From Pieris napi (taxonomy: Eukaryota > Arthropoda > Insecta > Lepidoptera > Pieridae), in assembly GCF_905475465.1 (NCBI RefSeq), contig NC_062243.1:8022267-8086266 (forward strand): DNA of 64,000 nucleotides, in the 5' to 3' direction. Below the pieces are notes generated by a model. It was not told the DNA's origin, did no database searches, and was given only the letters and a program-made list of their open reading frames with translations. This document shows positions 12,901-24,900 of this stretch, in pieces. The position numbers and the translations under genes were made by a program. The first letter of the stretch is position 1. Every line of letters begins with the position of its first letter.

Positions 12901-15900
12901 TAATGGTAGTATTTTTGAATAGGATGAAAAGATTTCAATAATGTAATGTATATAAACTTGATTATATTAAGTAATGTATGTATGATATTCATCACCAGAT
13001 TTAAATATTTGTCCCTATGTTTTTGTTAAATTTGTGTTATTCCGGTCCGCTCCGCTCGTTTGTTCTTAGAGTTCCTTACCCCAAGTCTATTTATTATATA
13101 ACAAATTATTTAACTAGTGCTATTTATAATAATTAGTTTTTTTTATTTCTTAGTTACTTTTTTCGTACATTTATTGTCTATTTTATATTTCTAGTGTTGC
13201 TCCAGTTGTTTTTAGTTCTGCTACGTGTATTTAGTGTTTTGTTTAATATTCTAAAGGTATGTAGCCATTATTTGTTTTATTTCTTTATTATTAACCTGTA
13301 ATATATATTAATTCAAGTAACTTAATTTGTAAAAATTATAAGTTAGTATCATTTGACATTTTAGATTGAAAACCTAGAAGATTTACTGAAGGAAAAAGAT
13401 AATCAAGTTGATATGGCTCGAGCTAGATTGAATGCAATGCAAGCACATCATTGTTCTTCTGAAGGGGCTCTCTCTTCTCTTGAAGAAGTAATAGGGGATA
13501 AAGAAAAACAAATTCAACAATTAAGAGAACAAAGAGACCGAGCTGAACACGAAAAGAATGAAGAAAGAGAGCTTCACGAACGAGAAATAGCAGATTACAA
13601 AATGAAGTTACACGCACTAGAAAGCGAAGTTGAAAAACTAGGCGCTAGACTTGAAAGAGCTCAAGCAGAGAAAGATAGACTTGAAGCTAAGCTAGAAAGC
13701 TCGCAATCTGAGTTAGGTAAATCTAAAGCAGAATTAGACAAGGCAGCCAGTGAAGTTGGTAGGTCCGGTGCTGACTGGGAAGCGGCAAAACAACGTTTGG
13801 CTCGTCTAGAATTGGAGAATGAACGACTTAAGCATGAATTAGAGAGATCTCAGACAACATTCGGTAGAAGTACTTTGACAACATCACAAGAACTGGACAG
13901 AGTGCAAGAAAAGGCTGATAAGTCGGCTGCTGAGTTGAGACGAACCCAAGCGGAACTAAGAGTGACACAGGCAGATGCAGAAAGGTCTAGGGTAGAGGCC
14001 AGTGCCCTGCAAGAGAAGTTAGAGAAATCCCAAGGAGAAGTATATCGTCTTAAGGCCAAATTAGAAAATGCACAAACTGAACAGGATAGCCTGAAGGAGG
14101 AATATGATCGGTAAGTTTTGGTACAATCTTGATAGTTTCTTATACTATTCATAGTCTTCATTCATTCAGGTTATTTAATTAGAACATATAGATCGTGTTT
14201 AAGACCGTACATGTGCTTGTAACCGCAGTATTTTCCATTAGGGTTCATTGTTTTGAAAATAGGTTTCTTTCATTTAAACTAGATACAATTACTCAAATAT
14301 AAACATAATCTTCGATCATATCTCATATAGTAAAGCGACATAACCTATTTTAAAAATTACCTACAATGAAGCAATGAGAAGTTTGTAAGTAATACCGTGT
14401 TGTTATAAACAAAATTAATATAAATTACGTTGCTTTAAAAAAACAAGCATTAGGTACGATTTTATTCGGATTATGAGAAATTCTATTTTCAGATGTACTT
14501 TCTTTTACTCAAACGGAAAAATATTAAAAGAGGCTTTTAAACCCAAGTACTTACTTTGAGCTCAACGCTTTGAGCTAAGACAACCTGTTTGATAAAGAAT
14601 TGCTTTACGGAAATTTCAAATACGAGTCATATTAAGTCACAGGTTATGCCGAACTACCCAGAACTACCCAGACGTTTTAAGCTGGTACTGAAAATTGCAA
14701 TAAATTTACGTTTTTTAAGTCTTTTAAAATAATTAATATTCCTAAAATTCGTACTTTATTATCATAACTGTGAAACGATTGAGATAAGACTTTGATAATT
14801 TGCTACGAAGAAATGATAAGTTTTATTAAGATAAAGTATTTCAAATCTTGGGAAAGTTTAGCTTTATCTTAAAAACTTGAACCTGGCCTATTTTTAAGAT
14901 ACCACAACCGTTTTATTTGATCAAGATTATTATGCAACAAATTTCAATATTGAAATATTGTACACATAATTAGTAACATATGCAATCTAAATATATAAAA
15001 CAAAGTCGTGTTAGTTACACCACTTACTCAAGATCGGCTGGACTGATGTTAGTTATATCTTTTTTTGGTGGATTCTTCTCTGCTTCGAATAGCAGAATAA
15101 GTAATAAAATATCGGAAAAGTTTTCGAATAACAATTAATTTTACGAATGCAAACAGCATGTGGTGCCATCTGTTGACAAAACTATGCATCATTTTACATC
15201 GAATTTGTGTCAGTTCAAGAAATTCTGATCTTGAGGTGAATGAGGAGATGCATAACCAAGCTTTGATCTTGATCGAATACATGTGTTACCTCGTCAAAAA
15301 AATTTGTATATCAGAAAGTGCTTTAACATGCAGTATCGCAATATTGATATGAGAGAAGAGGCCTAATGTGTATAACTGCCATTCTTCTTTCGCAATGGCA
15401 AGCAATAAAACATTTATATTTTTCATTTGTATTTGCAAAAAAAGTTGTATTAATGGTAACCTTAATGAAATCCTAAATTAAGTTTAACTAAAGTTAACAC
15501 GATATTATTAGACTGTTAGCTGGAACGAAGTTAGCCGGACCAGCTAGTAACCGATAAAACTACAACGGTAATAATTTTATGAAAATAATTAATATTTATA
15601 GTTTTCATCCGATTAAAACTTTCCGATATTACAATGGTAATATTATTGATTTTGAAAAAGTATATAATTTTTAGAAATCATTTTAAAAAAATATTGTAAT
15701 TACTGTATATCAGTGTGTTGGAATTAAATATTATTATATTTACAAGAAATATACTTAAAATAAATAATAATAAAATAATATACATTGAAATAAATAACTA
15801 AACTTAACATAAACTAAAATATATCATTAAAAGGAGTCCCTTTAGGCAAGGTTCCGAAGATACTGGCAGCGTTCCCCCTTTGTATTGCTAGACTAATACT

Positions 15901-18900
15901 ATATTATTGATTTTACGTTAATATTAATATTTAATTAAGTTATTACATAATAAAACAACGAAAGATATCGTTATGTTTATATTTTTATTGAATCGTCAAA
16001 ACTGAAAACGATACGTTATGTGCTTATTATACTTATTAGCGCTCATTACATTACATTTGGATAAATATATATAAGCCGATACAACATCCAAAATCCATAG
16101 AAGCAGTACCAAATATTTCTGTATGAACGTATTTAATAACACAAATGTATTTAACAGAGCGCAATCATCAGTAAGTCGTCTCCACTCTGAACGAGATAAG
16201 GCTATAGCTGAACTGGACAAAGCTCGTGAAGAACTTGAAAGAAGTCAGGCTACATTAGGCAAGGCGCAATTACAACAAGATAAACTCCAAGCATCATTAG
16301 ACGCTGCTCACTCAGAGATCGACAAGTTGCAAGAAAAACTAGATAAGAGTGCCGTCGAGGTTCGAAAGGTAATCCTTTAGTATGTAGCAAATAACAAGCA
16401 TTACAACTTATCTAGGACACAAAAATATATTCACTAATGTGAATACTAATAATAATAATAAAACTTTAGAGGTGTCAAGGTACACCCGGATGGAACGAAA
16501 TTCCTTTCGATTAATTTATATGTTAATTGGTATCATAACAGTATGATAGATTTTCTCGACACCAATCTTACGACGAAAAAAGAAGCCAACGTCACGAGGT
16601 GTTCCCAGGCGGTCATCCATCCAAGTACTGACCTCGCCCGACGTTGCTTAACTTCGGTGATCGGACGAGAACCGGTGTATTACAATAGCTAATAGCAAAA
16701 AAGTGTCGTGACAACTTTTCGTAAGAATTTTTTCCGTCTAGCCCCCTCTCACAACGCGCAATAAGGAACTTCGTTCCAATACTCTTCCAAAAAAAAGAGA
16801 AAAATAAAAATGTTTTATTAAAGACTTACGGTAATATATTCAAAAGGCGTGAGACTGAAGACTCAAGACTCCCACCGATATACACTTATGGATTCACTAT
16901 TCATACTTAGAGACAGATAAAATATATATTTTAAAGTCAATTTTCAACTAAATAAATATTTTATAAGTAGTATTTCTCAGTGTTTTAGTTTCAGAATTTG
17001 ACATAACAATACTGTTCTTACTAAATTAATTTCTACAGCTGCAAGTTGATCGGGAGAAATCCGCTTATGACTTCGAATCACTCCAGTCGCAGTTGGACAA
17101 GGCTTTGGGACAAGCTGCTCGTCTTCAGAAAGAAAGAGACACAGCACAGCTCGACGCAGACAGATTTAGAGACAAACATGAGAAAGGACAAGTAAGTACA
17201 TTTTCCTGTACCAATTAAATTTCTTAATTAAATTAAACTCTATAATGAAACTTTAAAAATATCAATGCAATTTTTTTTAAATAACTCACCATATTTATTG
17301 ATTGCAGTATTCATTACAAGTGACAGTCTTACTGTATTTGCATATTGATTAAATATTTTTATTTTAATACATAATACTTGCACATGTTTATCTAGAGTTA
17401 AGAGTAATAATTTCTCAATAGACTTTGAACACAAAATTATATAAGAACCGATAATGATCAATAATGAACAGTGACATGTTCTTATGCAAATTGAGCACCT
17501 ATAGAGACATGTAAAATTTGTTAAGTTTTAGATATTTTTCACATAATAAAATACACTTTAAGTATTATAAAATACTAGCGACCCGCCCCGGCTTCGCGCT
17601 GATGCAATGCTGATACTAAATTCAAAGTGCTATAGAGTATAGGGAGAACCGCGGCCTCCGACGCGCTGCGTCCCGCAATTATTAAATTTGTAATATCATC
17701 GAAAATATTCATTTAAATCATATGCTGTAAAGGGCCATATAAATCTATATTAAATCAACAATTTATTTAAGGTATTTAATTGGATAAGGATTTATGCTGT
17801 ATTGGTTAAAATCGCTTCGAAAATTAGCCATTATTTGTCGTAAAAAGTAAATGACAAAAAAAAGTTATTGTGGGTTATCCATAAGAGATAGACATATACC
17901 ATCACGGACTTTTCTGTAGACCTTTTCAATGTGTACAATACTTAGTACATTATTTTGATAAAACTCGTAGGGTTCAGTCTGCGTTTGCAATGTAAGCGGA
18001 AAAAATGTAATTATTTACGACATCACATTAGAAACCTCTAAAATAACAGTACTTCTCCACTATTTAATGGATGTTATTATACATATAAACCTTCCTCTTG
18101 AATCATTATATCTATTAAAAAAAACTGCATCAAAATCCGTTCCGTAGTTTCAAAGATTTAAGCATACAAAGGGACATAGGGACAGAGAAAGCGACTTTGT
18201 TTTATACTATGTAGTGATAAATTATTATTAATAACCATTAAAATATCATTAGTAGTCAACACAGCTAACTACAAGATATCAAATTCTATATTTTTCTAAC
18301 ATGAATAATATAAATTCAAAAGATTCCTCTTTATCCATTGTAAAGATAGAACACTTTCGAGTAACAATATACTTTTTAAAACATAAAAATTTTATATAAA
18401 AAATTGTGAACAAACTTTAGTGAAAATACCACTACAGAGTTTCAATAGTAGAAGTTCTTTATGGCAATATAAAATAATTTCAGTATCTGTGGTAGCATAG
18501 CAATGTTTTTTGTAAAAAAATATATGAACAAGTCTCGAATAATATAGCATGCGGAATTTTTAATAACAATGTCGAACTCACAATAAAGACATCATTACGA
18601 CATAACTCTTGGCAGACCCGTATAATATCGCTCTTCGTCTGCCTTGAGTCTAGATTTTATGGCGTGGCTGAATAAATACAAAATATACTCTACTATACTT
18701 ACTAATATAAAATTAATATATTATTTTACCTACATTTGTATATATACTGCTAGCTTTATCACCTGTTTGGCGCCCATCGCTAAAAATATTTTTTTTCTTA
18801 TTGATACGATGTCAGTGCCCTCGAATTTTTGTCTCTAATAAAAGTGCGATCAATTAAGGATTTGAATATTTATAGGGTTTGGTTACTAATTTAAGGTATA

Positions 18901-21900
18901 ATTTGGATATAATCTATGAGACTCAACGCAGTACTTCCAAACATTATTCACGGAATAATTAAGAATATATACAAATACTAGTATGTCCTGCATGAGTTTT
19001 TAGAAACTCTTTCAGAGTTTTTAGAAAAATAAGTTAAGTACTTATTTATTAACTAATGGGAACTATGCCAAGTTTGGTAGGATTTAGTAGGACCTATACA
19101 CATTAACCTTTCCTGAGATTAAGTAACGATAAGGGTTGATATGCGTAAAACAAAAATTAAGTTTTTAATAAATCTTTATTTTTAGGCATTAATAGCGCGC
19201 ATTCAAAAAGAGCGCGATTCAGCTCTGGCTGAAGCAGCAAGTAGTCGTGAAAGAGCTGAGGCAGCGGCAGCAGCAGCAAACCGTGCAGCAAGAGATCGAG
19301 ACAGCGCTGCAACTGAACTAGATGTTCTCAGGGAACGATGGGAGAAAGCACATCAACAGCACCAGAAGCTTACTGTAAGTAAAAGAATAATTCCGCACAA
19401 AGTGGAGTAGCAGATACATTTTACATGCATTTGATCGAAATTGAGTAAACTAAGTAACAAACGAGGAAGATCTAGCGCTAGTAGGACTAAAGAGTAGTAA
19501 TTGTGAAATGTTCTTACCGTAAAAACTATTTTCTGTTTTTAAGGGAAGAAACACAAAGTTACACTTTAATCCAATTTAGTCATATCAAGTCATATAAATG
19601 TGGAAAAATACGTTATTAATTAAAAATTACAACAGTTCATCACCACTATGTTGCTCATTTTTATATTCGAGTAGATAAATGTACTTTATATCCAACATAT
19701 ATTATGAATATAGTTTCGACAAAACAAAACAATTTGAACTTTACTTACTCTGCCATTTCTTCTTTCGTATTTTGTCTCGTCTCCCTAGTTTATGCAGTTG
19801 ATTTAAAAAAATATATTCTCTTAACCACGTATACTATAGTCTCATTATATGCTTTCAGATGGAAAAAGATGACGCCCTCACGGAATTAGAAATAATGAAA
19901 GAGAAATTAGACAAAGCTTTATACACTTCACAAAAAACCGTAGAGGAAAAAGATTCTGCGCACAAAGAATACGAAAAAATGCTTGAGAAGTATGATAGGT
20001 ACTTTGCTTTATATGTCGTCTTGTGTTTAACTATCTAAAACTTTTCATATTCTAGTAAAAATGATTTTTACTCTAATCAATTTTTTTTTTTACAGATCCC
20101 AGAATGAAATATACAGACTACAGAATAAGATAGACATACTCGAAGCTGACAAAGATCGACTTGAACTTGAATTAGAAAAACAAGTGCATCTATCTACAAA
20201 AGCTAGGGACGATCTTAGGAAATTGCAAGATGAATCCGCGCGGTTGCAGGAAATGTATGATAGGGCCTCTTTACAGCTTGGTAGGACTAAAGAACAGGAA
20301 GAAAAAGCCAAAGAAGACATGGATAGACTATGTGTCGATATCGAAATGGTACGGGATCGCTACGAAAAGAGTCAAATTGAACTGCGCCGGTTTCAAGCGG
20401 AAAACGACAAATTAATAGCTGACAGCGAACGTTTGCAATTTGAGTATGATAGAGCTATGACTCAGTGTGGTAAAGCACAGGCGTCAAATGAAAAGACACA
20501 AGAAGAAATGGCCAGAGTACAAATAGAACTTGAAAAAATGTACGACAAGCACGATAAAGCATCCGCAGAGTTGAGACGAGTTCAAGCTGAATTAGACAAG
20601 GTTAAAACAGATGCATCCGGTGCTCGCGAAGAAGCAGAAAGATATGCAACACGGTATGGAAAGTACCACGACTCTAAAGAAGAACATGAAAGGACAAAAC
20701 TAGAAGTAGAACGACTGCGCACACGATTAGAGAAGACAACACTAGAACTGGAGCGGGCGCGTAAGGCTGAAGAGGAGGTTACCCGTCTCCGGGCCGATCT
20801 AGAGCGCACCGAAGGCCTTCGAGGTAAATACCAATTCGAACAGGATAAATGGAGTACTGAAGTTAGCAGATTGCAAGCGGAGTTAGATAAGCATCGCGAA
20901 CGATTTGAGGCATCGCAAACCGAAATCCAACGTCTTCAGTCCGAAAAAGAGCAGGCAGAAACAAAATTGCATGAAGTCAATATTCAGCTGGAACTTTCCA
21001 AGAACGAAGTCACTAAATTATCTACAGCGATGGAAAAACAGAGAACCGACCTCGAACGAGCTCACATCGAATGCGAAAAGTTCAGGGATAGATGTGAGAA
21101 ATTGAAACTGCGTTCGGATCAATTAGAGAAAGATAATGAAAGGTTGAAAGGTGAATTGACACAAATTGAACGTATGAAGTTGCAAGCTGTTGCGGGTGAC
21201 AAAGCTAGGACCGAGGACAGACTTGAAATTGAACGACTTCGTGACAAATTAGAGAAGGCTATTCAAGCGAGAGATTCCACAGAAATGGAGGCAGGCCGCC
21301 TAGCAAAGGAACTTGAAAAGTCACAAATGCATCTCGCTAAGTATCAGGAGACGAACGAAACGACACGCGTAGAATATGATAAAATGACCAATGAATTGGG
21401 ACGAATGCACGAGCGTTTAGAACGAACGATACTGGAAATGCGTCAAATAGAACAAGAGAGAGATGCCCTTAGAGCGGAAATACAAAACACAAGACGCAAC
21501 ATAGAGCAACAGCAACGCACTTTAGATCACCGCACACAGGAGACTTTAGTCAAACTTCAACAAGAACTTGCCCAATCGGTGAGAGATAGAGAAAAGATGG
21601 CCTCTATCCTCGAGCAACGTGACAAACAAGCTGACGCTATCGAAAAGCAGATTGTCAAATTAGAAGCGGATACCAAACAATTGACAATCGAACGTGACCA
21701 ACTTGTTGCTCAATTAGAAAAGTCTCAAGATATGCTTGTAAACTTCCAGAGGGAACTTAACTCGTCGGAGACAGAACTTCAAAAGCAGCGACAAGAAGTA
21801 AGACGACTGCAAGAAGAGCAAAGAAAAATCACACAAGATTCCGAACGCGGTGCAAAATCAATTATCGAGAGTCGTGACAGAGAGATCGTTAAACTACAAC

Positions 21901-24900
21901 AGCAAATGCAAGCTGTTACAAAAGAGAAGGATAATCTCAGACAGCGAGCAGAGAGAGCCGAACAGGAAGCGAAGAAAGCGGCCGAAGTCGATAAATGGAA
22001 ATCGGCCGTGGAAGCTGAGAAAACAAAAGCTATCGCAGCTGAAAAAGCGTTGTCGGAGTGCCAACAGCGCTTAAACTCATTAGAGAAACAGTTCCAGACT
22101 CAGCAACATCAATTGCAGCAGTTGCAAGCTCGTGGACCGTCCGACGTGCAGTCCGTACAAAAGCAGCTTGAAGCGGCTCAAGCGGAGGCGAGATCGCTCG
22201 CTGTGGAGAGGGAACGTTGCCAGGCACAGCTCGAGATGCTTGTTCAAGAATTGGAGAAGAGCCAGGTCAGTTGGAGGATCGCCCGGCCGATAGCTACCGG
22301 GAGGGCTATGCGGGGTTGAATCGAGTTTGACGCTAGTACGGCTTGGCAAACGAGTAATAGCTAATGCACTCGAGTTGTTTCACACTTTAACTCTTACTGT
22401 CTCGATTTCTTTAAAAAATATAATTTTTGAATTATCTATTTATCGATTTTTTGGAATGCTGTCAAAATAAACGTACAATTTGACATAATTTTTTCTAGTT
22501 CTCTTTTCTATGCTTAAATTTTAATTTAAACATTTACAGTATTTTTACTATTTGCGTCATGCTACATATTCTATTATTAAAAATAGATTTTATTTCATCA
22601 AATTTCTAACTTTTTTGCCATGCTGCAAGTATAAAACTTCGTAATATCTAAAATATGAACAACACAGTAAACTCGATTGAACCGCATCGCGGATCATTGC
22701 ACCGGTGTCAGTAGTATGTTGTTTTCAATGTTCATGTCATCATCGGTCATACATTGTTGTATAGCATGCCTCCTGCCGCTGGGCATCCTCCAACCCCTCA
22801 TTTCGTATTTAGTTTCATCATTAAAGCGGCGTCAAATTTCATGAATGTAAATGTTTCGGCAAGCACCTGACATTTCCTCACGCACCATCCACGATACAAT
22901 CGGTTGGCAATGTTCGGTGCAATGCTTTGTCCGGCTTCTGGACGCCCTGTCCGGTCCTGGATATATGTCCGGCCGGTCGATGGCCATATGTCCGGTCACT
23001 GGGCACGTCCGGTTACTGGACAGCCTAATTATTTTTGTATCTTTCAGCCATCGCTATGCAACTGTGTATTGTGTTGTGAATTAAAGATGTTTTAAATTAT
23101 TTTATTCTATCATTATAACGCTGCAATTATGATTTGCCATTTACTTTTTTACAAATAAATAATCTTTTAAGAGATCATAATTACAGTTAAGCTTATACTT
23201 AATTTTGCTATTTGTAAATATTTCGAATGGTATGATGAAAATGTGGGTTCTGATAGCAGTTGTATTGAAATCGAAATAGTAGTAAACAGGGTCCTTTTCA
23301 TTGCAAAGGTAAACTTTACTTTCTTACGAGCTTAATTGAAGGCTCCTAAACAAGGCTGTTAGCTGATTTGACCTATGTCGTGTTGTTTCTCAAGGACCGC
23401 TATCATCTCCCACGCTGACATATAAATGAATGATAATACAAAAATATTTGAACAGCTCGCACTCCAAGAAGCGAACAAGAAACTCCAAGCTGGACAGAGC
23501 GCCAAAGCTGGGGACGATACGGCTCAGGCTAGGAGGCAGTTGCAAGAAGAATTCAAGAAGCTAGAAGACGCGAGGAAGCAGTTTGAGGACAACAGAAGAG
23601 CAGTGGAGAACAAACGGAAGGAAGTAGAGGAGAAGGAGAAATCGCTTACGGAGGTAGATCGACAGTTAAAGAAGAGAAAAGAACAAATGGACCAAATGGA
23701 GGCATCATTGAGGAAGGTAAGATTCAATCACGAATTATTTATCAGCCTAATTTAGTAGAAAAATTTTATTACAAATTGCAAATTAGACGTTTTCATCTCT
23801 GTGCTAAAATCGTTTGCTCTCTACGATGTTCGCAAAACCAGATGATTTCACACAATAGGCATTGTATTTCAGGCTGGCGGAAGCACAGCAGCGGTGACAG
23901 ACATGAATCGCAAGCTCACAGAAACGCAGAAGGAGGCTGACGAGGTTAAGAAGCAGCTCGGTCAAAGCCAAGAGGAGTCGAAGAGGCTCTCGGCTGAGAC
24001 CGAACGCTTGTTGCAGCTAGTACAGATGTCGCAAGAGGAACAGGCGCAGAAAGAGAAGCAGATCATGGATTTGCAACAGTAAGTTCTTCACTTCGCTTTA
24101 TATACGTAGAGTCTAAACTTAAAACACCTAAACGGTATCACTGAAAATCAGTGCTGTGGTCACAAGGCTCTAGTGTCTATTGAGTGAGGCCAAATTAAAA
24201 CTGCGCACATTTTTTGTGTGCGTGTTAAAAAACCTTTCTTTCAACAACACCATTACTGCGCAATACTGTACTTTGAAATACACAGTAATTAATATGATAA
24301 TATAATGAATCTTGTATCATAGTAATGATAATCATAATCGTCACACATTGTTAATATTTTTTATCTAAGTAGTTGACATCGTAAGCGCTAACGATTAGAG
24401 AACTCTCGTAATTTTGGCAGTCGTTTTTTCTGGAAATTTTTCTTAATATGTAATATATAATACCTTTTCAGGTCTGTGAGAAACCTTCAAGCCAAACTAA
24501 AAAGTCAGCAACAAGCACAAGCACAAAGAGAAGAGGTAGGTTTTCATACGAAATATATAACCGGAACTCATATTGATCAAATATGTCAAAGATCAGCTGA
24601 GCCATATCTAGTCAGTCTATGTAGTCTTTTGATTACGGGACACAGTTAACTATAATGGACCTTAGCTGTTTACAAATAGAACAATGTTAGTTTAATTAAT
24701 ACCCGATGCTAAAACAAATGAGAATTAAGCTAAAATGTTGTGTCTATGAGAAGCCATATATATATAAATCCCTACATCAAGTAAAAGAATGTTGTGTTTA
24801 GAATGAGCTTAAACTCTTAAATATTTTGTAATAATTTGAATTGGTATTGCTTTATAATAAACTAATTTAATTAAATTATTACTCAATAAGATATTTTAAT

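Noticed and set aside
16585..16681. Functional 5S rRNA gene
   Set aside because: About 22 nt at the 5' end are missing and several conserved bases differ.
20090..20320. Minus-strand and alternate-frame ORFs inside the long brp exon (also 20582-20809, 22030-22349, 23524-23727, 25448-25963)
   Set aside because: Serine- and leucine-rich antisense shadows of Glu/Lys/Gln-rich coiled-coil coding sequence.
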